A DNA stretch of 64,000 bases from Klebsormidium nitens (Eukaryota; Streptophyta; Klebsormidiophyceae; Klebsormidiales; Klebsormidiaceae): NCBI GenBank assembly GCA_000708835.1, contig DF237125.1:1-64000 (forward strand). Direction: 5' to 3'. This document shows, in pieces, positions 11,101 through 23,526 of this stretch; the stretch's first letter is position 1, and each line of letters opens with the position of its first letter. Position numbers and translations under genes: made by a program. A model generated the notes under the pieces. The model saw nothing but the letters and a program-made list of their open reading frames with translations, searched no databases and was not told the origin of the DNA.

Positions 11101-14100
11101 TGCCACAGCCGTCGCACCGAGGGCGTCCTCCAAAAGGGGCAGACCCGGGTGAGCAATTTGCACCAGAGAAAGACTCTGAAAGGAAGCTCAAGAGAGCGCG
11201 TGGGACTTAAAGGACTTGGAAAGACAGACTGTGAGCAGCAACCGTCTCCTTCACACAGAAACTTGTTCCGCGAACAAAGGCTTGTTGACCGGGGGACTAC
11301 CCGTTCCAGACAACTCCGTAAAGAGCCTCAGAACCGAAAGCACACCTTCTACAGAGAGCGCTCGACCGTTCGTTTCCTTTGTTTTAGCTGCAAGGCCCAC
11401 AAGACGCCAATCTACCCGTTCTAGTCAACAGAGAACTGCAGGATGCTCTCCGAGGTACTATGAAGGAGAAGCGTACCTTCAACAGAGAACTTTCATTCTT
11501 CCGCTCCCAATCTTTCCGCTGGAAGATGCACTTGACGCACTTTACCCGTTCTAGTTCCACAAACATTTGCAGGCACAGACTCCTTCTACAGGCGCTACAA
11601 AACGCGGAGCGTACCTTCAACAGAGAGCTCTCGATCGTTCGCTCCCCCTCTTTCCGCTGCAAGACGCACTTGACGCCGAGGCCCCCGTCCGTGGTCCTGA
11701 CGTTGAGCAGTCGGACGTCCACCCCCGCGCCGCTGCCGTACCGCACTACACGGACGCCATCTGTAAGGAACGGCACATTAGCTGTGATCCTTGAAAGCGA
11801 TCCTTGTGATTGTCCACACCTGATGTCTTGTGCTCCACCTGAAACACACTCTCTCATTTCCGTCCTGATTGTGTTCTTTTGACAATCCAAAAACACGACG
11901 GAAAAGTTGCAAACGGAAGGACCTCGGCTGATCGAACCGCTTTGCAGCACGAGCGAAGTTGCACAGCGTCTCAGGGTGTCTGCCTCAGGTTTTCCAGTTC
12001 TTTGGTCCATTCTGAAAAGAAACAGTGCTTTTACGGCGAACGATTCCGACATACAATCAGCAACAGAGAGCCAGGTTTCCCTTAGGTTCGAGTTACGACG
12101 GAGCGCCCGAGGCAGTTTCAATCGCGAACAGCTCCGAGGTTATCAAGCCGCCGAGCGTGCCCCTGATATCAATGCAGCCACGCTTGGGGTGGAAACATGC
12201 CTAGCTTACGCCCCTGGTTTTCTCGGCTGCTAAGGGGCAGACTCGAGAAGAGGATGGCTTAGAAAATTGCCAGCGATGCAACACACCTGAAATCGGTAGC
12301 GCAGCAACCAAGGGGTCATCCATGTTGAGAACGACCGTGTCACCCGCTCGCGCGGTTTCGAAGAGCTCGCCTTTGGCCTGCGCCACCGCTTCCACCGTAC
12401 CCAACTGAAGGACGGGGACGACATGAGTGTTACTTGAGCTTTTAAAGTAGACCAGATTAAAATGCTACTTCTTGTCGAAATCAGGGCTCAGCATTTGCTT
12501 GTGAGATCGACAACTTTGAGCAAAAGTCTCAATGGTTTGCCCAAGACGTTCAGCATCTCTGCCCGAAGAACGACCCACCACGCCCAAAGTGCGAAGGTAA
12601 AAATTTTAGTGAGCACGACGAGAACGCGTAAACGAACTGTCACATCACCAGAATTCCGACATTGTTCCAGCTCCACAAGCTCAGTCGATCGTTGAAACAA
12701 CAGAATTTTGCGCCGGAAAGCCAGACGGGGAGAGCATGACCACCTTGCTCGGTGCTGAAAGTTGAGTATACAAAGTGTTGACATACTTGGGGCCAATCTG
12801 AGAGCGGATGCTTCGGCATCAGGACCAAAAGTCGCTCGACGCAACTTCAGCATAATAAGGAGTAAACCGATTGGAGTTGAGAGGTACTTTGTGGCCTCTT
12901 AACAGAAAATCGGTTGGGTATGACGCTGTAGTACTGGCCATCCGACTGTTCAGTGGTTTCATGGCCGTCTTCAAGGTAGGTTGTCGTCAGCGTTTGATCT
13001 TGATGCCAAGCTGCAACTCTGTGCAAACATTTTGAACCTTCGCAAAGCCGGCCTCCAGCAGTTCACCAGGGCGCGTCTAGTTCAATGAGATGTTTCTTCG
13101 AATATCTATCCAAAATCTGCAGCGTAAAGCGTAACACCACCTAGCAAGGCGATCCAGAAAGTGACTCAAGTGTCGACGGCGTTGTCAGGCGTTTGTTCAA
13201 GATTGACAGAAGAGGAGGTGGACTGCTATATGGCTTCCTGGAGAAGTTGTTGGGCGTCTCTCAAACCGCCCACGAAATGTGTCCTCATAACCAGACCAAT
13301 ACCGACTCGCTGACCGGTATACTACGCAGGAAGTGTGAGGTTATAAAGAAGATTTACAAAAGAGCATCCACGCATCACAAGAACTAGACAAAGAGGTTCT
13401 GCAAAGCAGTTCCGAAAGACAAACACGGCATGCGAGACTGACAAGGTGAAGGGTGAAGGGTCACAATCAGGCCACGCCCCGCTTCTTTTACGTTATAAAC
13501 ATAGACTGGTACAACATATGCAGAGAAAAAGAAGAAGGACTTTCTTCCCGGGAAACGTTCAGGTCTGGAAAGAAAGGCTTGCTCACGTCCAGTTACCAAA
13601 GTCCCGCCTGCTCGTCTTAATATCTTTCTCAACGCGCTCAGAGCAGAAGCAAATGCGTCACAACCCACGATTTATTGGTAAGTGGCTCAGAGTAAGGCCG
13701 CGAATTTCTGGCGACCTATTTCTCGTGTTGAAGGAAGTGCTTGCGCGTCCTCAGGACTGAGACCTTCGCTTTTGGAAGCTCAGCCAGACTCCGGCCGGAC
13801 AATCGTCACACGTTTACTAAATGTTCAATGCGCATTGCGCCGCTGTGCGCGCCAGTCTGCGTATTCCTCGTCTTGGTGGCCGGAAAACTGTAGGGCGCCC
13901 TCAAGGACGGATGGTAACCCTGTATGACTTGACGATGACTTTGCAACGTACGTTCTTTTCTCTGAACAGAAGATAGCACCAATCCATCTACTGTGAAACT
14001 TACATTAACAAGCTGAATCTCGTACTGGCTCAACTCTTTGCGAATGTGGGTTCCCTTCAAGGCGCCCAGGAAAGGCCTCTTCATAGCCAGCTCAAAGCTT

Positions 14101-17100
14101 AACCCATGATGGTATTGTGCAGTTGATGAAGACGATACTTGACAAGAGAAGTAGACTCGCTTCGAAGGACTCAAGATCAAGTAACCTTGAAGCAGAACAA
14201 GGCGCAAATTTATCTGGAGGTCCTCTGCCAGAAGTCAGGATTAACGGAACGGAGCAAGCGTACCAAGGGGTCCTTCCGGAAAAGGCTGCCAAGAACAGCT
14301 CTGGGCACTAAAACCTGGGGGCCTCGTTCTTCATGGAACTAGTATTGACCCCAGTGGTGACCACTTGGGAGAAGACAGGCACCGTCATGCTCATAATGGG
14401 TAGGCTTCACTGCATATGCCTCCTCCCTCAACAACAAAGAACACAATCCTGGATGAAGGAACACACTTTGGCGCAGCTTAGGCACAGTCCCGAACAGCTT
14501 AACCGATGGCTTAGCGAGTGACTTCCACTTGGCGAAAGAAAGAGTACGAGGACGAGATTAGCATTTTGGACGTCAAGTCTTCATGTTTCTCAGGACTGAA
14601 GTCACGTTCAAGAACGGGCAAAAAAGGTCTGTTGAAACAGACCGCCCTTTGCTCGACTGAACGTGACATAAGGCTTAGGGGATACACCTAACCGAAATAC
14701 CTTGAAACCAAAAGTTCTTACAAATGCATCAAAGGCGGGATTGGCACGTAACAGACAGCATGGCCTCCTGTCTGGTAAAGCTTGCTAGACATGATGATGA
14801 GAAAGCACCAAAGCACAGAAGAGGCAAAGACGTATATCTCTGGCCGGCTCCTCTTCGTTCGAGCAACTGGGCTTGACCCCGGAAAGAGCTCGTCCTTGCC
14901 AGGCTTCCGCCCACGAAAGTATCTACTGTGTAATTTGAGAAGCCACAGCACCAAACGGCATGCGCCAGAAGTACACATGCTTTGCCATAAGCTGACGTGA
15001 GTGCCTCAATATCATTTCTCCCTTCTGGGCGGAGAGAAAGGAGCGTGCGTTGGATGCATTGTTGATCTCAGCACAACAAGGGTGATAGGTGCCATTTTTT
15101 GTTTGAAGAGGTCCTGAAGACAGAGTCAACACAAAACCTTATGGTCTTCTGACACCGGTGAACCTCGACCAGAAGAAGAGGCAAACGAAGTTCGTCTGGC
15201 TACTCGGATTACGATTGAATGTGTTAATCAGGGCTTCAGCAGTGCGAAGAAGGAATGGGCTAAGCAAAAGTGCGTGACGCCCATATCGTCACGCATCACT
15301 GCCTGACTACTTCGCCTCCCGAAATACGTTCCGAGATGTTGCTCCTACTCGTAAATATGTCGAGCACGGCATTCAACGATACCAACCCGGTACACAAACT
15401 GCAAAAGCTCTAAGGGTGCGCGTCGACCGAAAAGCTGCGAGAAGCTTTCCAGATTTTGCGGCCAATCGGATGGCTTTTCATATCCACGTGGTAACTGGAG
15501 GTACATACCAAATGCGTAATATGGCTTTACAAGTACCGTACCTCCTACCTGTCGGTACTACAAAGGCAACACTGGAGGCCAAGTAGATTTTTCGGTCGAC
15601 GCGCAACCTAAAGCCCGAAGAGTTTGACCATCGCTTCATCCCGGCATCATTTCCAGAATCTCTTTGAGCATTTGTTGCTCAGAATGTCGAAGAGTTTCAC
15701 TGCCAAAAGGGTGCTCGGTACCTTCCCATACTCGGAACGCGCCATGTGAGTGAAGTGGATACATGAATGAATGAATAAATGAATGCAGGGTCAGCTTGCA
15801 CACCTTGATCCAACTTAGAAGGCGAAAAACAAGCAACGGACGGCCGCTGTCTCCTGGATGGAAATCTACTCAAACTTGGTAAACAGCCGACGGTCTCAAG
15901 TGAACTCAGAGCCTAGCGTTGCAAAGATGGGAACTTCAGCTCCCCTTTTTGACCTCAAGTCGTCCTGGGATCATTCAGAAGGTCAGGTGGGGCGTTGGAA
16001 GGAAAAGTTTCATCAAGACCTGGTCAAACAACGTTGACATATGGCCAGCCATTGGCGTCTGAAAAATCCGCGCCAGGTTTCTGCTAACAGAAGGCGCTTT
16101 CTTACATCCCTGCTAACGAGTACTATAGCAGAGAAGGCACGTGAGTGGAAACGCCAAACGCTGGGCGGAGATTTTCGTATTGCGGTAAGGCCGGAAAGTG
16201 ACAGTGCTCCGTCCCATTCAGAGGCCGCAAGCCGAACAGAGACGGGCGTATATTGGCCGCCCACTTAAGGGAGACGGCTTCGAGGTTGCTCTCGATGAAG
16301 CTTTTCGCGCTCTCCCTGGTGCAAATAAACAAAAAAAGAGCAACAAAATCCGGTACGTTCTCAGATGTCCTTAAGGGCACCCCTGAGAAGGGCGAGCATA
16401 TCAAACGCTGCAACCAAACAGCATACTATGCGAAGAAGGTGTTTTACTTTGGGCCTTTGCATGAATGTAAAGAGGTCGACAGGCGGTAAGACCCGTGATT
16501 GGCAGCCGACTCGCTCAAGTATCGATGAGACGGCGTTGGCTGATGCATTCCTATGGGCATGAACAGCCCAGCGTGTCTATCCTCCTTGCCGAAAGCTTGT
16601 CAGGCACAACCTCAGTTGAACATTCTTCTTTGATGCAGACTCCGATGAGGCTTTCGGCCAATGAGAAAGCATAGCTGCTGCCAAAGCAGATGCCTTTAGC
16701 TGTCACGGACTGAACAACCAAGGCGTCCACCAACCGCGGGCTGCGGCCTACTTCCGATTCTCCTCACAAAACCCCGCGACTTACACGAAAGAAGGCAGAT
16801 GCGGAAAGACCTTAGCAGAACCCGGAAAACAGAGTTGCGGAAATGGGAATGGAGCAGTTACGTTCGTCCGGTACTGACGTAGGACCAGACCTCTGGGACG
16901 CTCTCGGGACTTGGGGCCTGACCGACGAGACCCCATCAAGGTTCAAAAACGTAGACAAAACCTCGGCTTCTGGCTTGACACCCGATTTGCCATTGAGCTT
17001 AGGGCTTATTTCAAGGCTCTCAAAAGTGCATCATAACCGAGTGAGATTAATAGCTTCGATGAAAGGCACCCCTCAGACATTGCAACAGGCACCGCAACAA

Positions 17101-20100
17101 TCTGCCACGGCCGCGAGCAGCGGTGAGTCAGAAAGCGGAGCCGCTTAAGAGGGCTCCAAATCAAGTCGGGTGCTTTTGGGGTTTTAGGGGTTAGTATCCT
17201 GAACAGAAGTCTTCATGCACGAAGTTGCGGGTGGCGAAGCAAATGTACCAGATTTCCAATCTTGCAGAGTTTGGTAGGACACCTCTCATCGGATACAAGG
17301 GGGCCTTGTTCACAACACAGCTAGTAACGGCCGCTATCACTTGCTGCCCATCGAAAGTTGCGAGCTGCAAATTCCAGCAGAAGATGTTGTGCTTCAGCAT
17401 AGAAAACGACACGTACAAGCCCTTCTCATCAGAAGACAAGCAGCCGTCATGATTATAAGGATAGAGAACCACTGCCTGTGACTCCTCCGTGAGAATGCCC
17501 AGCGAAGCGTCCCCTCTCCTGGGTGCGTACACACAAGCAGACGCAAACAGAGAGCCAGAACCGAACCGCGCGGACGGTGGCCCAACGAGTTATATCCACC
17601 TTTCGAAGAAGCCATTGATGACTGGACCCTGGGGTCCCAATCTTTCTCGGGGATGAAGTCACGTTGGAAACAAAACAAGAGATCCTGGTCACCTACACCG
17701 CTGTTCATGCGACTAAAAGTGAAGAATAATAGCCGAATCATGTGCATCTCTAAATACCAAAATGGCAAAGCGAGTGGGGTCTGTCGCAGGAGCCCTTGCT
17801 TTCTATCGTTCAGCAGGTGGGTTCTTACATCCTTGCTAACAATGATATTAGGAAATGGCACATAGACGGTCTCACAGAGTCGCTGGTAGATCTTTTTAAC
17901 TGCGGCAATGCCAATTAGCAGGGTAATCCCAGCATGTTGCAAAACCGACGAGCCAATAAGAGGCGAGCACATGTCGGGCCGCCCAATTAGAAGAAGGACA
18001 CTAAGTTCGCCATTGATGCAGCTTTTGCGCTCCTCCCTAGTGGGAAGCAAGGGATAATTATTGAGAAAGGACGGCCTACTTTATGGAAACGATGTAAGGA
18101 CACCGCTGCAAGAGGCAAGCGTTCACATTTTCACAGCGTTAAAGGTACCCCAGCAAACGAAGTAAAACCCAGGGCTCTTAATCTCGATGAAAAAGGCTGA
18201 ACAAGCCACAAAACCAGTGAAGGTCAGCCGGATTGCTGACAGCAACGAACGGCGTCGGGATTGGGTTACTTCATTGGCTTGACCAACCCAACATCTCCAG
18301 TCCTCCTTGCCACAACCATGTTAAGCACAGCGAGGTTGCACGATCATTATCGAGCCGGAGTGCAGAAAGCACATGTTGCTGCCAAGCAATCCGTTAAGCA
18401 TTGTCGGCCTAAACAGTCAAAGACCTGATAAAACCGCGCTGCGGCCCTTCCTTACCACACAAAGGCCACTTCCGAAAGGGTCGCCGAAGTCACGAGGATA
18501 GAGTCGCGGGACATAAGTGAAGAACATGCATAAGAGGGCAACACGACATGTGTTTGTCGTTGAGATTCTGACACGGATTAAGGACTTGCAAGCTGACGAC
18601 GCTGTCGCATTCAACTTGCTAAGGGGATAAGGAAGTCGGCGACAGCAGAATCTCGCAAGGGCCAATGAGCACAGCGCTTCTCCGAAGGCTCTTCGAAAGT
18701 GCATCATAGCCGACGAGGCCAATAGCTTCACGAAAGGCGCTCCACAGAAACCGCAAGAGGCTCCGTACTGATTTTCCCCGGCCGCTAGGGGCGGCCGACG
18801 ACAGCTTGACGGATTCTGAACGAGTGTTCGACTGACCAGCCAGGGGGCCCGACCAGCAGGAAGACAAGATATATGAAATGATGACGGGATTACTCGAGTG
18901 CAAAAGGTTGGATCCCGAGGAAAAGGCAGATTTAAAAACAGAAAAAGTCTCCTTACACGGCGAAAGCAATAGGATCCGAAAGCCGCACAGCGAAGGCTTC
19001 ATAGTGCTGGCAAAGAATCAAAGAAAGAATCAACGGCCATTGCTGACCAGTCGTTCATAAAAGTTGGCCGTACGGAGGGAAGCGTGGCGAGGGCCCGGCA
19101 AACAGAGCCAGTGCTCCTACTTTTGATAAGAAAAATGATATCCAGGCCAATATGAAAGCGGTAACGTTCTTCGGTTAGGACCAAACGACTTTGGAAAAGC
19201 CGCCTTCCCAACATCCGCAGAGTTTCGAGCTTCTGAAAGGTGCGGCCGAGGGTAGCAATCCGTTTACGAACGACGAATATGTCAAGATTCTAATGCGGGA
19301 GACACTGAGTTGGCGTCAGATTGACTTACGTGCTCGGCAGTCACGCGGGGCCTTTTAAGATCGTCAGTTCAGAAGGCAGACAGAGCATCTTTGACAGGTA
19401 TCAGAATCTTCGTGCACGGAACTGATGGGTTGCATGGCGTCGGCTTTCAGTTCGGACGAGTGGGCTATCAAAGGAATCACCCAGCGTGACTTTCCCTCAT
19501 GGCCACGCAACATTCATAGATGGCGCAAGCCAGTAGAAAGAGCCATCGACTCTACCAGTCCAGTAGCAACCGGATTTGGCGATCCGGATGAGACACGACA
19601 AAAGTGCAGCATTCACATGACGCGAAGAACACCCCCGCCGGTACGTCGACTCAGGAAGAAGCATAAAGGCTCAAGCGTTTCATCGAGAGCGGACAGCTTC
19701 TCGGTACTCACCCCTTCGAGATGCACTGGCCCGACGTTGGTTATGAGTCGAACGGTGGGGCGGCAGATCCCGGCCAGCTCGGCTATCTCCCCGGCGTGGT
19801 TCATGCCAAGCTCCTGCAGAAGCGTAGCTAGGCAGTGTGAGCTCAATTTTGAGAGGGCCGGCCCGTAGAAGTTCAATTGAATACGAGACTACGAGTCCAT
19901 TTTCTGCGCGACGCCCCTTCTAAAGCCGAAACGTACACCAGAGTGGACACAGGACCGTCGCTTGGATCAGAAAAGATGTCATACACGGGCAGATGCTTGA
20001 TGAACGGGTTTCAATTGTGCTCAAAACCGACCTCCTCGGAAAAGAAGCAGTGCTCACAGACTGACACCGAGCTTTGGCTTTTGAAAACACGTTGAATATT

Positions 20101-23100
20101 GATGTCCTTGCCATCTGCTTCTCTCTTGAGAGCCCGCATGCGACGTAGGTCGTTCCGTCCAAGAAGCAGCCCCACCCATGCTGACAGTTCCGTCCGCTTA
20201 CGACCAACTGAAGCACCTAGTGCAAGGTATGTCTCTATCAATCACAGAATCACGAACCGTATTATACAAATTGACCAAATGACTATGCTTGAGCCTTCGG
20301 GTCCTTATCAGGTATAAGCAATTGATCTGGGGCCAGGTTTCCCTCTCGGAGTGGTGCCTTCAGTCTCTACTATTTGTCTCGTGTTAAAGGATGAGAAGTT
20401 CTGCTCAGTCCATTCTCCCGCCCAGCACGGAATCGCTAAGAAACATCATCGAATACAACTTACCAGCACCAAAGCCTTCGAGTGACAGGGGGTAGCGAGC
20501 AGCGTCAAGGGGACCCCGATGTGATTGTTCAGGTTGCCGCGTGTCTCATGCACGTGGCCCTGTCAGGAGGCCAATCCTGACTTCAGAAGTTGCCCCACTC
20601 GGCAACCCAGACCATGATTTTCAAATCCTGCTCACTTTCGTTCGAGGCGCTCAGGAAGGTAGGCTAAGAAAACCAGATGGACCCTGCCATAACCGTTGCC
20701 GCTGGAACAGCCTGATGCGTCGGGTGAAGAGAGATATCAAAGCCGAAACTCGGTGACTGACTAACGCACCTGGCACCTCTTCCCAAAAAGAGAGAAGCAC
20801 AGGATGCCTTTGAGGTGCCACAGTTGGCGACACTAATTTGTTCATACAGTCGCACAAAGAACTTCGATAGAGAGCCAGTACTGGAAAGCAGTAAACGGCC
20901 TTGCGGGTCCCCACGGCAAAGCTCTTTACGTTGGATAGCACGTTCATATTATGATTTCTAGACCCGCGTTTGATATCTGCGGCCCCAGATTTCTGCTGAC
21001 TTTTGAGCTTCCTTGACTAGGAGGGGCTTGAATGGCGCTGTCTCTCACCAGCGAGCGTAGTGCGAGTCCAACCATTGCGCGAGTCCCCGTCTTTCCAGAG
21101 CTGCCTGCAGAAGGCGAGAATGAGATATGATGCATATGTTGCAGCTAGAAAAGGACAACTCTTCAGGACGAAAGGAAAGAGGAACGCATATCGCAGTAAG
21201 TCGAGAGCCACCATAATCCAACGCTAAACAACCTCAAGACGTGGCACCATCTGATGAGGATTGTGTGGTCCTTCGAATCCCGCTATGACAACACACAGTC
21301 GTTGGGTGAGAGCCTGGAACAGAAAAAAGGTCCAGCCAGCTGACGACAACATTGAGGATAGAGTGAGAGGGGAACGAATGCCAGAAGACGCCAGGATAAT
21401 GGGTCTCACACCGAGTGTTTGAAGGCACCTGAAAGGTCAACAGTTGCTTGGGACAAGAGTTCGGAATACATGCAGGTGCTGAGGGAACTCGAAGTAAACC
21501 TTAGACGTGTCCCAGGGTAGAAACAGGACACCAATCAAATCTATCCATGGAAGCTGGAATCCATCCTTCTTCCCGGGTGGAGCCAGAGACTATCTCACCC
21601 GTGATACCAACGACCGGGCCCTGGGATCGGTCCCGGACATGAGAAGCTAGCTGCTGGAGAGCAACCAGTGTGTCATCCACTTGAAGGAAGCCGCGAGACC
21701 AGTTGGAAGGCACGGCGATTCCAATCGCCCCGGCGATTCCAATCGCCCCGGCGCTGGCAACAAACAAAAAAAGCGTGTTAGGCAGGAAAGAACGCGAGTG
21801 ACTACCTTGTTAATCATGTTCTAGATTGTTTAGCAGAGACTAAAGGGGCCATCGCTGGTGGGATTAAAACAGACATGTGGCTATGTTTGAACAGCTTTGG
21901 GAGACAGACGCACCAAAAGCAAAACTTTCCTCCTTGATAGTGGGAGGCCTCCGATGCTTTGGATTTGACTGAAGCAGTGCCAGAGTTATCGTGCTCTTAT
22001 GCCGACAGAAAGTTGCATCTGAAATGGAAGTGGAGAGCGAGATCAGCATTCTGTCTGCATCGGCTGACGTGGGTTGAGAAGCAAACTCCCAGTTATCATC
22101 TGGTTCAGTATTGGTGGACCCATCTTGAGATTGCGCTTTATCAGGGAACAGCCGTTTCCTACACTTGACTTGACGAATCCGAAGCGTAGGTCCTGAAATA
22201 AAAGCAGAGACAACAAGCTCAAGCTTTGAGGTTGTCCATAGAAACTCACCAGCCTTTCTCTGCAACTTCGTTCAAGAAGTCGTGCCCATCGAAGCGGTCA
22301 CCCTTCAAAGCAAGGAACCAATCCCCCTCCTGGACGATGCGGCTGCACAGCAATTGCTTGTCAGTGTCAGAGAGCACTTCCACAAGAAATCTTAATTCGG
22401 AAAATCGAAAACGGAGAAGAAAAGTGAGAGGTACAGAAACAAAATGCAGCTTATATGCCCTATGATCTGAACTTGGCCGCAGAAACCGTTCAAATGCAAT
22501 GGTTTCTTGTGTGGACCTGAGATCTGTAGCCCTCAAGGTCCCATGTTAGTCAAATTGACAAGCCTCCTTTGAACAGAATAGATTGCACCCTTCAAGAAAG
22601 AGAATCAGACTGGTAGAAAGGTCTGCGTCAATCCTTGCAGATCATGATCTCCTGGCTAGAGGGGCTAACATACATCAACATACCTGTCGGTGCAGATACT
22701 GCCCGGTGGCCCATCTTTCAACAATTTGCCCCCTGTACGAAACAAAAGCACGTTCAGGCATCTATGCCACAGCGCATAACCAGCTCTTTCTTCGCCTCTT
22801 TTTTAAAAAGGTTCAAACGACCTGGTTATAATTTAAGCGTCTTTTACCTTCAAAATCATTTCAAACCAGGCGCTTGTGGCTTCTACTGTGAAGCTTGGGC
22901 ACATCCAACCAAAGCAAGCTTAGCGATGCATCGCTAGCTCTAAAGTTACTCGAAGACCCCGTGTTGAATGCCACTATAATCCAAGGGGCAGTAGCAACTG
23001 AGTAACCCAAGAAAAGGACAGCATTCTCTTTCACAGTGCACCTGTTGTAGGCTATGCACCATTTCACACTAATCTTGAAAGACACACCAGATATGACCCA

Positions 23101-23526
23101 GACTGAGGAAATATGCATTGACAGAGGACTCCATGCGCGAATCTTGCCTGTTGCTTTCAACAGCTCTTCTGGGCTGAAAATGACACCATGCCTTCCATCC
23201 TGCCAGCTCTGTGCATCTGATTTGGGTGGTGCAGTGTCGGTCGAAGTCACGGCCGCGACCCGTGCGCTATGTGAGTCCCTTTGGGGACTACTTTTCGGGC
23301 GGCCATAACACAAAGGTTTGCTGGATTGAAAAGCAAGGCTAAGCTGTTTGTGATTTACATAAATGCCATGTCTTCCATTGGTATGCGAACAGACACTCGT
23401 CTTCTGGCGCGGAGCTGGCAGCGGGAGTTGGACTTCTCCTGGACAACTTTCTTTCTGGAGAATTCCTGCCCCCAAGCTGATTTGATATGGCTGTGCAAGA
23501 GCAGGTGAGAAAGTGCCGGACCCCAT
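8124..23526 (-). CDS. murF: UDP-MurNAc-tripeptide D-Ala-D-Ala ligase (MurF), plastid
   Basis: Adds D-Ala-D-Ala to UDP-MurNAc-tripeptide, the last cytoplasmic-type step of peptidoglycan precursor synthesis; in mosses and streptophyte algae the pathway serves the chloroplast. Thirteen exons give one open frame of 593 residues with every junction phase matching: 23148-23526, 22684-22732, 22250-22342, 21599-21753, 21049-21104, 20464-20559, 19712-19813, 12287-12404, 11615-11760, 10614-10751, 9897-10032, 8948-9088 and 8124-8296. Residues 1 to about 100 look like a transit peptide. GDRFDGHDF is the N-terminal substrate domain. GITGSSGKTGTR (about 223-234) is the ATP loop, GNLNNHIG, ELGMNHAGEIAEL and NVGPVHLEG the central domain, NDAYNANPMS (455-464) and VLVKGSRG the C-terminal domain. 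The P-loop has GT where most family members have TT. Intron 1 starts with GC (ACAG|GCAAGA). Intron 7 is 7.3 kb. Exons 9, 10 and 12 have tandem copies. Confidence 0.9.
8948..9442 (-). repeat. murF exon 12, three tandem copies
   Basis: Three copies of exon 12 plus flanking intron are spaced 176 and 178 bp apart: copy A 8948-9088, copy B 9137-9264 and copy C 9314-9442. Each keeps its 3' splice site and the peptide core QASRQAHI, VLQQCVE and DLVA-CG. Copy A ends at a canonical GTAAGC donor. Copy C ends at CCTCCAG|GTCCGT, also in phase 1, so A and C both join in frame to exons 11 and 13. Copy B has lost one base at its donor (CTCAA|GTCCGT), which changes the phase and would bring an early stop. 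A and C are therefore candidate mutually exclusive exons, or could both be included because each is a symmetric 1-1 exon. Confidence 0.85.
10411..10443. repeat. (CGAAA)n microsatellite
   Basis: About six tandem CGAAA units lie within intron 10 of murF. Confidence 0.8.
10614..11175 (-). repeat. murF exon 10 with two decayed tandem copies
   Basis: The functional copy (10614-10751) encodes the HPGVHLLKNA helix region and ends at CAG|GTAAGA. A second copy at about 10870-10990 still reads as HPGVQLLKNAVAAATVAVAL but breaks down before the donor. A third, at about 11100-11170, is more diverged. Spacing is about 205 and 201 bp. Upstream of the functional copy, the 12-bp word GCGAGGGTCTAa/g is itself doubled near 10765-10785. 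Confidence 0.75.
11343..11760 (-). repeat. murF exon 9 with two partial tandem copies
   Basis: The functional exon 9 is 11615-11760. Its 3' half together with the donor (TTGAAG|GTACGC) recurs at about 11475-11555 with roughly three-quarters identity by eye and a readable VKCIFQRKDWERK-like peptide. It recurs again, more decayed, at about 11343-11425. Spacing is about 138 and 131 bp. The copies carry stops or lack a good acceptor. Confidence 0.65.
12405..19711 (-). other. 7.3-kb intron 7 of murF
   Basis: This interval separates exon 8 (begins LGTVEAVAQAKGELFE) from exon 7 (ends NVGPVHLEG); the protein is continuous across it in phase 0. No nested gene is recognisable on either strand. The longest frame, a minus-strand one at 17394-18050, matches nothing I know and lies partly in duplicated sequence. 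It contains a 1.7-kb tandem duplication (separate entry), a more distant related piece near 14,580-14,630 that matches 17,640-17,690, and a GAAT microsatellite at 15762-15786. Confidence 0.7.
16090..18790. repeat. Diverged 1.7-kb tandem duplication inside intron 7
   Basis: Segments at about 16,090-17,115 and 17,813-18,790 are collinear copies. Matching anchors are CTTACATCC at 16101 and 17824, CCTCCTTGCC at 16581 and 18302, and AAAGTGCATCAT at 17023 and 18696. The offset shrinks from about 1,723 to 1,673 bp, showing indels. The copies are too diverged for a recent event. What they encoded, if anything, I cannot tell. Confidence 0.65.

Noticed and set aside
17394-18050. 218-codon minus-strand frame in murF intron 7
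   Set aside because: No recognisable family, lies partly in a diverged duplicated block whose other copy is not open, and is inside a spliced-out region.
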